64,000 nucleotides of DNA from Timema cristinae (GCA_039000515.1 JBCFYV010011164.1:51345082-51409081); one strand, 5' to 3'. Counted from the stretch's first letter, positions 1 to 13,516 are shown. The notes: generated by a model not told the origin, from the letters alone. Made by a program: numbers and translations.

Positions 1-2214
1 TATCTTTTGTTTATATCATCCTCTTTTTATTTTCATAATTTCACAATAAGAGAGTTCTGAAATGAAGTTTCTTTGAAAGTTAGTAAGATCAGCTGATAAG
101 ATAAGTAAGGTGGCGTTCTTTGTCATTGAACAAACAAACTGACCGCTATCGACGTCCTCACTGGCGTGAATACTAGCAAATGTATGTCAATGTGAACTAG
201 GCTGGCGAAAACACCAGACCACGACTACCGGTAGCGGTGGCAAGGACAGCAGGGATTAACGCTGCCCAATTATATTTATTTTTAATTTAGAAGAAAATTA
301 TCTATAAGTCACAATGCCTACATCATCACCCCACTTCATATTCTCATCGTGGACATAGTGCTGTCATATCACCACCATCATCATCAGTGATTGTTGCAAC
401 AAGAATGGAGAATACTAAGTACACTGTATTGTACAATATACGGTATTATGTACTTTATTTAATGTTTGTAATGTTTTACTGTGAATAATTTATCAATTAA
501 ACTTTACTGTATTTATGTATGTTACATAAATATCACGTTATATAATAGTGAGTAGTAGGTAGCGGCAGACCTTAGTTTCCTAGAACTGTTGTAGCCTACA
601 CCTGACCGCCACAGCCTCTCCTCACGCTAGCGCCATGTCTCGAGCACCAATAATAGCTCTTCTTGTAGATTCTAGAAGAATAAGGCAAGGACTGCGTCAG
701 GTCCGGGAATAGGGATTATAATTATATGTGTGGACGTGTGATTATCCGTAGTACTATTAGCAAGGCGAATACAAATTGGATACTAACGTGAATCGTAGAC
801 AAAACCACGGATAGAGCTACAAACAACTAATTTTACTGTTTTAAAAAAAATATGGTGACAATAGAAACTATTGATTTTTGTGTGAAATGTGCCAACATTT
901 CATTAATCGGTGAATATATGGGCCTGTTATTAAGACAGGGTTCCTGACATCATAAAAAAAATTGTTGAGCTCTCTAAAAAAAAAAGTATTGATTTGTATA
1001 TTTGTACAACAAATACAATAATCATGAGATGGGCTTTTCTACAAACCCTCGAACTTGGAGAAGTAATAAAGTTTACTAGGAGGCTTTTCTCCTTAAAGCT
1101 ACGACTACAGTCAAATGTTCATAAGAAGGGTCTTATCTGGCAGCTATGATAGAGACTAGGCTATATCTACTTTCATATATTCATACGTCAAATCATGTCA
1201 TCTGCAGCTGTCACTTTTGCTAGATATTACCAATACATATAAAATAGCATTTACATTATAGTATAATTCTCTCCGCAAAAAATATTGTATTTTTTAAAGG
1301 TCCTTTCTTTGAGAAATTATAGTGTAGTTTATTTCAATGAAACTTCATTTTCGTGCTAATTTGTCGCAGATTTCAAGGTCGTAGCTCAATGTACATTTTC
1401 GGACTTGTATGTAAGTTTCTCAATGTTAAAAGAAATTTAGATCGCTTTTAATCCCTCAAACCCGGTCTTGTATGATTTACTAAAACTTCAAAACAACATG
1501 AATCAATAAATTTATGGTCATATTGTTAAACAACCCTGAAGGATAAGTAGAACAAAGTTGAAATGTCAAGTTTGAGAAATACGACAGAATTCACAAGAAA
1601 TCAACATGAACTGCGAAGAACATTCTACAATAAGAGAGAAAATATCAGCTTTATCCGCGCTTCTATATAAAATCTGCGCGGGAGGACCAATAATATTTCA
1701 AAACCAACCTACCCAAGCAGTGCGCAAGCACCACCAAAGCGAGATACAAGTGTACAGCTACGTCTACTGTTATGAAATTATTTGTTGTAGCTCGTTAAAT
1801 GAAAAGTATGAGTCATTTTCGTTTTGTGTTGAATTGCTTCTCTACGCGGGACAATAATTATAAAATATCCATCGTGCTAATAATTTAATAGATCTGTTGA
1901 TGCACTAGATAGTTAAATGATTTATATTGATATACTGTGTTGTTTGTGTTGAAAAGCATTGTGGGTCAACATATATTTCTGCTTTGTGTGAATTACTCCG
2001 TCAATCGAGCAGTTCCTGCTCAGAATTTTTGGCTAACGCGTGAATCAAGCTTTAGCGGTCGAAGTATGACAACAATAACAGGATGTAATCAACTCGTTAG
2101 TCGAAAGACAGGCTGTCATGTCACCCGATTGACAATATCCGGCCAATCGTTACTGAAAACTTACTCCTCTACGATATTATAAACTTGTAACTGTGACAGA
2201 GACTAGATCGCATC
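1..2214. other. A+T-rich intergenic DNA upstream of the lectin gene
   Basis: No conserved coding region was recognised. A TATA-like string (tatataaaat, about 1663-1672) followed by a short GC-rich patch could be a core promoter for the downstream lectin gene. It lies about 550 bases before the proposed start codon, and no initiator or leader exon could be tied to it. The short open frames here (for example 1606-1857 and 1937-2182) show no family resemblance. Confidence 0.4.
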
Positions 2215-5050
2215 ATGCGAGCCCCTACTAGTTGCGTCATTGTAACTCTTCTGGCGACGGTGGTGCGCTCTTTACTGCGGTGCGATCAGGTGGAACGTCA
2301 ACCCTACCCAGAGTTCCATTTGGTGCGCCAGTGCAGCCGCTCCAAGATGGCGGTCGTGGCCGGGACGAATTGGATTACCTCTCTACAGCGCTGCAAAGAT
2401 TTCGCCCTCGTCAAACGTGGACTCACCTTCAACTTCCATCCACCAGGGGCAGCACTGGGATCCAAGATGCGTCCTGCGTCGTCTGTGAGTGTCCGGAGTT
2501 TCAATCTCTTGGATCCCTCGAGGTGGACTCTGCTTTCGACTACTACTCTATGTACGCTGGACCTCTACGTAAGTGTTGCGAACAGTTTCAAAATAAACGT
2601 GGACCTTTAAATAGTTACTCAAACGTAGCTACACAATACTTTCCTTCGAGTCGTCCTTGAAACAAGTCAGACAGATCTAAACCCGGATTTTCAAAGGAAG
2701 TACACTTTCGACCACCAACAAAGATTGAAACGCACTATAGATTGGCATAAAGAAAATATGTATTATTTTATTTATTATAAATAAAGTTAATATAAAAGTT
2801 CTCAAAAGCTTCCAATAATACATACTAAGTAAGGTTAAGAACTTTCAAGGTGAACCAAGAACCTCCCCTTAATCCCTCCACTCCCTTAAATACGGATCTT
2901 ACAATCTGGTCATCACCGGCGCATTAGCATTCAGCTCCCTATTGTCAGATCATGCCGGTCATTACCAAGGCAGTCAGCCGTTATTTGTCCCCCCATCCAC
3001 CTCATGAGGGAAAAATCCCCCAATCGGATGGTAACTCATCCCCTTGTCCGACTCGTCCTTACTCGAGTGGTCCAAATCTACAAGTGTTTGTGCCCCTGTG
3101 TCCTGCCGCCCGGAAGTTGAGGCGTGACCAAGGGCTGAATGGCAAGGTGAAAGGTCACACACGTGTTACCGTGCTGACAAGGCTGTCCTGCCATGACCTT
3201 TACAGCCCACCCGGGGGGAGCGGGAGACCGTAAGTTATATGATAAACTCTACATTTATAAATCCACTATCGACAATTATTTTTGTTGACAGTCAAAGTTA
3301 CACAAAATTGCCAAACAAAATGTGGAAGTATAAAGTCTTATTTTAAAAATAAAACTATTCTTAAAAGAAGCTTATACCTATAAAAGAATAAAATAAAGGT
3401 GACCGTCCTAAGAAAATACACAATTTTTTAACGGTAATGCAGCCATATTTTCAAAGGAAGGGTCTCCTACAGTTTTAGATACAATGACTTAACGTATGAG
3501 CACATGTAACCTTTATAACTATGAAAAAATTCACATGAAATCGTATATCGAGATTTACCGAGGTTCTTCCTTTCTTAAAGTGTTTTTACTCTGTAATTTA
3601 TCTTAACATTTTTAGCTAAACAGGTTAAGTTTGTAAATACAATTGTAATATTCTTATTTCAGCCATTGGGGCAACATTAGATTCCAGTTTTCAATAACGG
3701 ACTTCCTATGAGAACCAGACAGAACTAGTCCCTCCCTGTTGCAGCGACCCCGAACCACACGTGTGTTCCGGGAGTTGGAGTGTTCCGCGTGCACCCCAGG
3801 CCAGCCAACTTCACGCAGGCTAGGCAAGTATGCCACTCAGAGGACGGGGAGCTACCTAGTGTCATCACCGAGGCTCGAACTGTGGGTCTGGCCCAACTAG
3901 TGACCACGGCGCTGTCGGGGACTGGGATCAAGAGGGCATTCGTCGGTCTGGACGATAGGGATACGGAGGGACGCTACGTCACAGGCAAAGGTGACTTTAG
4001 GTTCAGTTGCTTTAGTCCAGTCTCCATGGTGGTATAGAGGTGAACACATCTTATTATTAATATTTGAGTTCGTTCTTCTGTCTAGTTAGGCATAATCCAT
4101 CCCCAACGCCCAGATATCATCTATCTAGTTCCCTGAATTAACCTAAACCAGGGATCGGCAACATGCGGCATTTTCAGGTGTTCGACTCGGCCTTTTCGCA
4201 CATCTTGCCGACTCTTTATCTTCACTGGCTATAAAGTATACCTTCTCAAACAGTATATATTTTAATTAATTGTAATAAAACTAGTTGTTATTTCTCAAGA
4301 AAGCTATTTAAAAATAAATAGCTGCTTTAATCGGTCTATGGTTGGTGCACTATCATATATTGGCAGAAATTACTGTATTCCTACATGAAGTGTGCGATCT
4401 TATGAGGAATCCGTGGAGGGACATGCGGTCTTATAATGCCAAAAGGCTTCCCACCCCAGGTTTAAAATACATTTCTTGTCTGAAGATCCTTTTTCGAGTA
4501 GATACTAGTTCTACACCCAACTAGAGTCATAAGGTTAACCAGTATTACAGCAGAAAAGAGGTCACCGTCAGTTATAATTTACAGAATGACTACAAGCTTC
4601 ACAAATCTAATAAAACTCTGCTCTCTGTGAGAAATATAATTCAGAACTAAGAATCAAATTTCTAAATGCACACACAAACGTGTACGGTAAGTTTTAGGTG
4701 TCAGGATGTGAATTTAAAAATGTCATATATTTAATAATTAAATATATTCGTATCTCGGTTCAGGTGAGCCGTTGAGTTGTTTCGACTATAGAGCTTGGGC
4801 ACCGGGCGAGCCGCGGGACCGGAGAGAGGAGGATGACTGCGCATGCGTGGATAGCAAACAACAATGGCGCATCGTGCGCTGCACAGACAAGCTACCTTTC
4901 CTGTGTGAACTTCTCCCCGGCAACACACGACTTGGCAACAGCGCTAGTGTGGTTCCACCCCTCAGAAGACCGGGTGACAACGTGCAGACAACACAATCCG
5001 GCAACAACGGAATGCCGCTGTCTAGATGTGTTTTCAAACCCGAGATGTAA
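2215..5050 (+). CDS. secreted C-type lectin domain protein, frames broken
   Basis: Three exons can be joined: 2215-2568, 3663-3990 and 4764-5050. Each internal junction has GT and AG. The 3990/4764 junction is exactly in phase: the last base g plus gt gives a glycine codon. Exon 1 starts with a hydrophobic signal-like stretch (MRAPTSCVIVTLLATVV). Exon 2 carries the first half of a lectin fold (RVHPRPANFTQAR, then FVGLDDRDTEGRYVTGKG). Exon 3 carries the second half, with the WxPGEP signature (AWAPGEP), the pair ECDCAC-like cysteines (DDCAC) and the closing PFLCE. C-type lectin domains usually bind carbohydrate or protein ligands outside the cell; which ligand is not shown. The frame changes near 2455-2470, 3700-3712 and 3765-3780, so it is either a decaying gene or a gene hit by draft-sequence indels. 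Identity as a C-type lectin is firm; the exact orthologue is not. Confidence 0.7.
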
Positions 5051-6766
5051 ATCAGGAATGGAGGTGGATCGTTCGTGTATATGTCGGAGTGACTCTCAAT
5101 CACATAGGTTCAATATTTAGTTGATTGGAGAACTTTACCAACCGTAATAACTAATAACCTACGCTAGGTGTATGACGTAGACTTAAATATAGAGCACTGA
5201 AGATGTGTCGAATGTAAGGATTACATTTTAAAACCACTTGATATTTAAAATACACAGTTATACCCATTTAAAATGTTCCCATAATCCCCAATTGTAAAAA
5301 CAAAGCTCTGAAATAATAGATTCGCTCCGTTGTAGCTAACCTTGCATTTTTCCACTATGGTATAGCTAATAGAATAGTCATAATGTAATCAGTCATGGTA
5401 AGGCTTCTTCCTTTCAAGAATAAACGAAATGTACATCGCTCATGGATATGAATACTCTCATTCTGTCTAGTTCCATATCTCCATATGCTAATAAGGAATA
5501 CAATAACAAATATCACAAATAAGTATTTAGACGAGGCCTTAATAGCGCATGAGTATGCAAAACCTCTCGAAGGCAGTTTATCTTTTGTTTCGTATTCATG
5601 GCACCTTAAAAAATGTAAAAACACAGCATGCCACCAACTCTTGTGGTCGGGCTTCCCTTGGCCGTCATTAAATATGGCCCGACGACCCAGGTCCCATTGA
5701 CGTCATTATTTCATTAAACGGTCATCCAATTTCAATAATTATTTTTTAAACTGGAAGCTCATAAAATATTATTTAAAATTTGTTATTATCATTTTTGGAA
5801 ATCTCTTCTCATTATCCTGTAAAAATTCAAAAATCATTTACTTATTAAAAAAAACTAAATGTTTAATTCTTCAAATGGAATTACTCATTTTTTCAATAAA
5901 TCGTTTATCACTGAAAGAAACAGTTCCAAACTATTTCTAACACATATTATTCAGTAATTTAACTATATTTCATGTTGGGGATATTAAAATAATCTTAATT
6001 TTTCCGCCGGTTGCTGTGGTCCAAAGCATTTCTCACTGGAGCTTTGCTTATTATTTGAAATAATGAAAATAATAAATCTGTATAGTAATTAATGAATGGG
6101 TACCTATGGAGTGTTCAATAAAGATGTAAATGAATTACATCTATACACGTTATTCAATAAAAAGATCCATTAATCAAGTGAGACCCACAGATACTGACAC
6201 ATTTTTACAGTCTTCAGTGGAATACAGTTCCGTTTGTTTTTCAAGTGCAGATAAATATCATACAGTGTTTTATGTAATTACATGGTGGAATTAGGCCATC
6301 GGGCACTGCTTTTTTGGTGAAATACCTAGGCGTAAATTCATTAATCTGTTCTTCGTATCCAAAATCCTTTAAGTTTAGTGGCTCATAAAAAGAGATGACA
6401 GCATGAATCCAACTGTATGCTTGGGCAAATGCTCGTAATGTTATGAATGTTGATTTAAATCTTCTGATGTGCCTGGACCTTTCTATAATACTACCCGTAT
6501 TGCCAAGGACATGAGATACAGATATAGCAGACATCGTCCGCAGTTTGTCCATTATACTACCACTGGCAACTCTAGAGTAGTTGGATTGGCGTATGATACA
6601 GTGCCCTGATTGGATGAATTTAATCACGTGACCTCACCTCCTCGCTCTCTGATTGGCTGTTGATTTACCCCCTCCCACTCTCCTCCCCTCCCCTTTTCTA
6701 GACATGTTAGTTCTTGTTACAAACATGTTGGTACTTGTATTTTCTTGTTTTTTTATGTACTAGGTT
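5051..6766. other. intergenic, no recognised gene
   Basis: Nothing with a family resemblance was found. A 128-codon open frame on the - strand (6241-6627) is open throughout but has no motif I recognise. A pyrimidine-rich stretch of C and T lies at about 6665-6702, just before the repeat block that follows. Confidence 0.3.
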
Positions 6767-7265
6767 TTCCCTGGTGACTCATACCTGATGCCAATATATT
6801 TCCGTCTGACCTGAATTTCCCCTCTGGTTATTTCCATGACGACATGGGGTAATGACCTGTTGTCCTCCTTCAATGTCGCAAAGGTTAATTTTGGTTTTCT
6901 ATGTGGCAATGGGTTTTCCCTGATGACTGGCGCCATTTTGGATGTTGGATAAGACAGGAATAGATCGTGACCTTGAATAATGTCGCAACCTTCCCCAGCA
7001 GTGGGTTTTCCCTGATGACTGGCGCCAGTTTGGCGGCTTGACAAGACAAGTAGAGACAGGATATATTGTGACCTTGAAACAGTGAGCTAGTACATGAGGT
7101 CATTGACCCTGGCACCCCTCCCCCGGCAATGGGTATTCCCGATTACGTCATCGCACTGTCGCAACCCTGATGACTCATACCTGGCGCCAGTTTGGCGGCT
7201 CGACAAGACGAGTCTAGACAGTTATAGATCGTGACCTTGAAACCATGAGCGTTGAATGTATATAT
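6767..7265. repeat. diverged tandem repeat block, units of about 95-150 bp
   Basis: A motif beginning gggttttccctgatgact is repeated head to tail at about 6764, 6908, 7002 and 7131-7165. It is followed in the better copies by tggcgcca, tttggcggct, gacaagac and gatcgtgaccttgaa. Units differ in length and are clearly diverged, so this is an old array or a promoter-type repeat of a degraded element rather than a young satellite. Confidence 0.6.
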
Positions 7266-7266
7266 A
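6968..7266. promoter_or_regulatory. candidate nuclear-receptor-responsive promoter
   Basis: Three exact copies of TGACCTTGA, the reverse complement of the extended half-site TCAAGGTCA bound by FTZ-F1/ERR-type orphan receptors, lie at 6968-6976, 7069-7077 and 7232-7240. A palindrome AGGTCA-T-TGACCC at 7097-7109 fits the one-base-spaced inverted repeat known for ecdysone receptor/USP. A TATATATA string follows at 7258-7265. The half-sites recur partly because the surrounding unit is repeated. No gene start was recognised downstream, so promoter activity is an inference. Confidence 0.35.
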
Positions 7267-10251
7267 CTGCAAGAAGTCGCCAGCCCAGCTAAAAAAAACT
7301 GACGAGCTTAGATTAGAAGAAAATATCTCCCGCTAGGATCGCTTGTGTTCTCCAACAGCAGAACGTGTCACTCTAATAGCCTAGGGTAAACCGGCTAAAA
7401 TATTCTCTTTCTCTCTTCTCCGTCTCACTCTACAAGAGACTTTGAAGGGTGGGATGAGGCAGCATTCCTTTCCTCCCTCCATTACAAATAATAGCAAATG
7501 ACCTTGAAGTAAAGCAAGACAAAAATGCATTGTTCCCTGGCCACTTTCATTTGATTCTTTTTCAAACCCACTAACATAATTTGTTTTGAGATTCACAAGT
7601 TGTAGGCGGACACCTCTGTCTTGCTTCATGCCCTTTGCTTTATATAGATTAAATAATGTATTGATTTGTATATTTTTGTGTAAAGTTGAGTGATATATAT
7701 TTTTTAAATAATTCATCTACATTATTGAAAGAAAGATTTGTTCTATGAAATAATGAATCGAGGACAAAAATGTGCACACCGCGGCTGCTCAATTACATGG
7801 TGTACTGATGGTAACTTTTCCTAAATGGTTTCCCGCTAATTTCACGTCTACAAGGGTACTTCTAATAGTTCTATCTTCCTCATACCTACCTACCTTCTAT
7901 GTGCTATTAAATACGAAAAGCATTGACAGGCATGACGATACAATGAAAAAAACAACACTACTAGAGCTTACGCTATTTACTTGAAAAACATATTTTAGAC
8001 AGTGAAAATACATCATATTCAAATATAACAACAAATGTACATTTTTGTATAATTTAATTACATTTAAACTGAATTAACATTTTAAAGATAAATACTATTC
8101 TTACTATATTGACTTGATAATATAAAATGCGAGACTCCTCTAACACACTGGCTCAAAAACTATTCATTGTTAACATTGTTATATATAGTTTAAACCTATT
8201 TTAAAGGGTATTGAACTAAAAATTTAGTATCCTTTAATTAAATAAAAACTAATAGATATAATTTTGATTTTTCTCTTTACGAGAAAAAGGGGTATTATAA
8301 GTTTAAAAACCATTGAAATAACTGTCATATTCTATAAATTAATTATATCTATGGTAAAATGCCCTTTTCTCACTAAGCGTTTACTTAGAACCAGAGGCGC
8401 ACCCAAGGGGTGGGGTAAACGGGGCACCTTCTCCCATGACCCCTAATAATTCAATAAAAACATAAATGATATACTGTATAACTAAAACATAAGACACAGA
8501 AGATGAGTCGGATACATAGACTCCTTTTTAAGACTTTGTATTCAAAACACACACCATACACATATTAAAATTACTTCTTATATTCTCATTTGAAAAAAGT
8601 ACAACCATAATAGCTTCCATATATTGTATACAAGAAAATGTATATAGTTAGTAGCCACCATTCTGGTATTTCAGTTCGTTTTAGTTTTTAAGGCTTTTAA
8701 CACAATATATGGGTTATTACACCGAGGAACTCACTTATAGAAACGTCATAATCACTCGCACCCCACCCAATTTCGGTTAAAGTTAATACTAAAGTTCTTC
8801 GAACTGACAAAGCTACCAGAGCGTGTTATTCAACACCTTAACATATATTTACTTAGACCCAGGGGCTCTCACATTTTAGACCGAAGGAGCCTTTGTACCA
8901 GAAAAAAATAAATGTTCAAACTCTCATAAAAATGTTCACACTAGTATTATTAATATTCAATAAATACATTTAAATCTCACGAGTCTTTTATAACTTAATA
9001 CTTGAATAAATATAAAAGAAAAACTACACTTCCCCACCACTTTGTGCAAAAAGTTCACATTGAAAAATGCATAATCTAAATCAATATATATTTATTTATT
9101 AGTGGCTTATGTGGCATGTATAATTTATTTAGATTTGAAAAAAATTGGCAATCCTAATTAATGATTCTGTTTTATTATGTGAAAAACTAAATAACATTAT
9201 AAAATTGTCCCACGTAGCCTCAGATAACTAAGGCGGAGCCCAGTTTGAAAAATGCTACCTTAGAGGCCTTAAAACATAACATGGAACCGATGATGAATTA
9301 ACATTTATTTCAAACAATAATAATTAATATCTAATAATAAAATAACAATTTCCTACAAACTTTAATCTCTGGAAAATTTAGAAAATCCTATACACATCTG
9401 GAAGCTATAATTAGCTATTTATAACGAGCAGATGTTATCAAAATGGTTCTACAGTTCAAAATAACAACAGCTTTTAAAGCTATACATTTTCCTCCTCCTT
9501 TATTTATAAATCGGTATACAAAGACTTCAGTTAAAAGTTAATATGTTTGAATTTGCGGATAGTTGTAATGAATTTTTCTAATCTTCGAATTTACGTTTCT
9601 TATTTGATTTGCTTTTTGAATAATCGTAAAGTAAAGTAATTGGTAATTTTTGGTTTTGAGTTAACGATGACATTCATTAATTATTTCTCATGTAAATATC
9701 TTTTTCTAATGTATGTCCCATTAGGACATTTGAAGTATTGTTTATTGTCTAGGTTCGTATTTGAGTCAGTTCAGATAGTCCCACGGGAGTTTGACTAATG
9801 TCTGTAGCCAAACTCTCGTGTTGTGTAAATTTCCGTATATAATGTTTTTGAGTTAAAGTAACGTAACTTATATCTTCGTTTTCTGTGTATAACGAAACTT
9901 TCGTAACAATTTCAAGGTGCCCATTAGGCCCTTCTATACTATTATATATATATATAGTTGTTGTCTCATATAGACTGAACCGTCTAGATAATGATTGGAT
10001 TTCAAGTTTCTTTTCAGTAAATATACCTGCGACGTATTGTTGTGTCGCCGAGTTTAATTTCCAACATAACTCATTATGATATAATGAGACCATGTATTGT
10101 TATCTGCGCACTTTTTATAATGTGAATAAACTTCTCATATTGTTGCTTTTAAATATTTCTAATAATTTCCCTGTAACTTGTACCTTAGATTCACTCTCTC
10201 CCTTTTATTATTTTCACTGGTCGGGTAGTAAGAGGAAACAGAGAGGGTGTA
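7267..10251. other. A+T-rich intergenic DNA
   Basis: No conserved gene was recognised. The one structured item is the short hAT-like element at 8860-9258 described separately. Around 7795-7835 a short stretch resembles the body of the window's SINE family (ttttcctaaatggtttccc), without a clear tRNA-like head. Confidence 0.3.
8860..9258. mobile_element. non-autonomous hAT-like element
   Basis: The left end reads CAGGGGCTCTCACATTTT, and the right end, read inward on the other strand, reads GTAGCATTTTTCAAACTGGG. Both resemble the CAGGGGTTCTCAAACT-type ends common in hAT elements. They are flanked by cttagacc and cttagagg, an imperfect (6 of 8) candidate 8-bp target duplication. There is no coding capacity between them. 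Confidence 0.4.
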
Positions 10252-11822
10252 ACATAAGCCACCACTCCTCTACCAGGATATACCTAGTTACTGTAAGCCA
10301 CCACTCCTCTACCAGGATATACCCAGTGACTGTAAGCCATCACTCCTCTACCAAGCTATACGCAGTGACTGTAAGCCACCACTCCTTTACCAGGATATAC
10401 CCAGTGACTGTAAGCCATCACTCCTCTACCAAGCTATACGCAGTGACTGTAAGCCACCACTCCTTTACCAGGATATACCCAGTGACTGTAAGCCATCACT
10501 CCTCTACCAAGCTATACGCAGTGACTGTAAGCCACCACTCCTTTACCAGGATATACCCAGTGACTGTAAGCCATCACTCCTCTACCAAGCTATACGCAGT
10601 GACTGTAAGCCACCACTCCTTTACCAGGATATACCCAGTGACTGTAAGCCATCACTCCTCTACCAAGCTATACGCAGTGACTGTAAGCCACCACTCCTTT
10701 ACCAGGATATACCCAGTGACTGTAAGCCATCACTCCTCTACCAAGCTATACGCAGTGACTGTAAGCCACCACTCCTTTACCAGGATATACCCAGTGACTG
10801 TAAGCCATCACTCCTCTACCAGGATATACCCAGTGACTGTAAGCCATCACTCCTCTACCAAGCTATACGCAGTGACTGTAAGCCACCACTCCTTTACCAG
10901 GATATACCCAGTGACTGTAAGCCATCACTCCTCTACCAAGCTATACGCAGTGACTGTAAGCCACCACTCCTTTACCAGGATATACCCAGTGACTGTAAGC
11001 CATCACTCCTCTACCAAGCTATACGCAGTGACTGTAAGCCACCACTCCTTTACCAGGATATACCCAGTGACTGTAAGCCATCACTCTCTACCAGGATATA
11101 CCCAGTGACTCTACGCCACATCTCTTCTACCAAGCTATACCCAGTTACTGTAAGCCATCACTTCTTTACCGCGATATACCCATGATGTAAGCCATCACTC
11201 CTCTACAGGATATACCCAGTGACTCTACGCCACACTCTTCTACCAAGTATACCAGTTACTGTAAGCCATCACTTCTTTACCGCGATATACCCAGTGAGTG
11301 TAAGCCATCAACTTCTCTACCAGGATATACCCAGTGACTAATACCACACTCCTCTCCAGGATATACCTAGTTACTGTAAGCCACACTACTCTGCTAGGAT
11401 ATACCTAGTTACTGTAAGCCACAACTCCTCTGCTAGGATATACCTAGTTACTGTAAGCCACAACTACTCTGCCAGGATATACCTAGTTACTGTAAGCCAC
11501 AACTACTCTGCTAGGATATACCTAGTTACTGTAAGCCACAACTACTCTGCAGGATATACCTAGTTACTGTAAGCCACAACTACTCTGCAGGATATACCTA
11601 GTTACTGTAAGCCACAACTACTCTGCTAGGATATACCTAGTTACTGTAAGCCACAACTCCTCTGCCAGGATATACCTAGTTACTGTAAGCCACAACTACT
11701 CTGCCAGGATATACCTAGTTACTGTAAGCCACCACTCCTCTACCAGGATATACCTATTTACTGTAAGCCACAACTCCTCTTCTAGGATATACCTAGTTAT
11801 TGTAAGCCACCACTCCTCTACT
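10252..11822. repeat. 39-bp minisatellite with 78-bp higher-order repeat
   Basis: A 39-bp unit, gtaagcca(c/t)cactcc plus a body ending in tatacccagtgact, is repeated about 40 times. Between about 10325 and 11085 two unit types alternate strictly. Type A has tttaccaggatatacccag and type B has tctaccaagctatacgcag, giving about ten 78-bp dimers with one extra A-like unit near 10815. After about 11090 the array becomes irregular, with single units and deletions. Because 39 is a multiple of three, one frame stays open for 338 codons; this is a by-product of the repeat. Confidence 0.95.
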
Positions 11823-12746
11823 GAATGTGAGTGTCTCTGAAAATGTTCGTATATTTCTTACTAAATGTGAGTGTAGATGGAGATGAGGGACTATCACAAT
11901 TTCAACTTTATTAATATTTTGAAGTATGTTAGATCTACTTTCATTTTACTCCTCATAAGATTCCTTGATTGCCTTTATCATCATAACTTGCCTTTCCACG
12001 TTGTTCAACTCACATCTTACGTCCTTTGCTCCTCGTTTACAAAACTAATCTCGGTTTAGGTCTAAAACTCCTGTTCAATTTCTTTTCTCTCGTATGTAAG
12101 CTCCTCAAACACCTAGTGCACCCCTTTAACTTTCCTTTGCAGCCGGTACAAAGTTATTCTGCTTAGATTAGATTTGATATGCACCCCAGGAATTTAGACC
12201 CAACTATCATCTGTAGTCCTCTCTAATTACTTTGTCACTACATCTCGTCCCCAACTTTATTTCATAGTACACATTTCAAAATCAAAGTTTTTAACCACTT
12301 CTTGCCAGGCTGTTCAACATTCTTTGTTAACACTATACATAATTAAAAGTTGGAGTTTGTTAAATTGAAGCCAATATGGCTACCATGACTTATTTAATGT
12401 TGATTAAACTTTGCATTGATTTGATGTGTACAGAGCTCTCTATTTACAGTTAGTTAAACTATGTATCTGTCCTCGATTATAGGAAGATACCTTATGAATG
12501 TACCATTTTGCTATAAGATTAAATAAAAGTTAGTTATGCGCATGAGTGAATGTGGAATAACAAACGAAATGAAACAAGTGTATATCTGAATTTTAGACTC
12601 AAATTAACGTTATTTACTGTTAGCTCAGACTAACTTTTTATTAAATATTAAATAAAATTTAAATGGACCTGTTTTATGTTATATTACGAAACATTAGTTA
12701 TTAACCTACAAGTGTGTTAATTTCCATAACATGTCCATGCGCAGTC
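11823..12746. other. intergenic, no recognised gene
   Basis: A+T-rich sequence with no conserved coding frame or repeat structure that I could identify. It separates the minisatellite from the hAT-like element upstream of CIB exon 1. Confidence 0.3.
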
Positions 12747-13308
12747 TAGTGATGGGTCGAACTAGCTCATTGAGGTGAGCTGGCTCACATGAGCTCGCTC
12801 ACTCAAAAGAGTCGTTCATATGAGTCATATCGTTCACCACATGGCTCGCTCTCTCCCAATCCCTTTACCCCTTAACAAGCCATAATTTGAAGAGCGAGCG
12901 CTAACTAGTTCTCACAATTCCCGTTCCGAGCGTGCAAATCTGTCTCTTTCCTTTCAACTTATGAATGAATTAAGTTTTATATGTAATTATTCCGAATCCT
13001 ATTGTGTTTGATTCTTATTTCTATTACTTACTCATATTACTTATAATAATTAACCTTAGCATATAAGCTTTAGTGTCCAATTCACATAATTATGTTTAAG
13101 TAATGTTAAGAAAAATTTAATATTGTAGGCACCACTGCTATCTAGTAACGATAGTAAGCATTTATAGTTGATTTTTTCTTAGTAGCAAACGAAGAACGAC
13201 AGAAGAGTCGTGATTGACAAACACTCATGAACGAGAGCGAAAAATTCATGAGTAATGGCGGCGTGAATGACTCGCTCGCGAAGCGAGAGTCGTTCGTTCA
13301 CAGCTCTA
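12747..13308. mobile_element. non-autonomous hAT-like element with subterminal repeats
   Basis: The left end reads TAGTGATGGGTCGAACTAG and the right end, read inward, reads TAGAGCTGTGAACGAACGAC, an imperfect inverted pair of the TAGTGATGGG hAT type. Many GAGTCGTTC / GCTCGCTCA copies cluster in both ends (12755-12860 and 13200-13345), as hAT transposase-binding repeats do. No target duplication is clear, and the motifs continue to about 13345, so the right border is uncertain. It lies directly upstream of CIB exon 1. Confidence 0.4.
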
Positions 13309-13516
13309 GTTCAAGAGTCGTTCAATTTGAATGACTCGCTCACGAGCGAAGATTCTCTTGGAACATTGACCTTCACCCTTTACAGGCTTCATTTGTTCTG
13401 CCTTCAACATGAAGTGTCAATGTCAGCTGGTATTGTTTACAGAATTTTGCTAAATTAATTCGTGAAGTAATTTATATCGACTGACAAAAACTAGCTCCTA
13501 ATACTGTTACAAAAAA

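Noticed and set aside
3780..3782. Start codon for the lectin second exon
   Set aside because: The codon is GTG, inside a conserved lectin stretch that continues upstream in other frames; it is an internal codon of an exon, not a start.
4149..4215. hAT-like end CAGGGATCGGCAACATGCGG in a lectin intron
   Set aside because: Only one end is visible; no partner end or target duplication was found.
6241..6627. 128-residue - strand open frame
   Set aside because: Protein-like in length but with no recognised motif, no splice or poly(A) context, and neighbours that are non-coding. A profile search would settle it.
7381..7716. 111-residue - strand open frame
   Set aside because: No family resemblance and biased composition; treated as chance.
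10092..11108. 338-residue open frame with SHHSSTRIYPVTV-type repeats
   Set aside because: It is a read-through of the 39-bp minisatellite; the unit is a multiple of three, so a frame stays open without selection. No start context, splice sites or domain support it.
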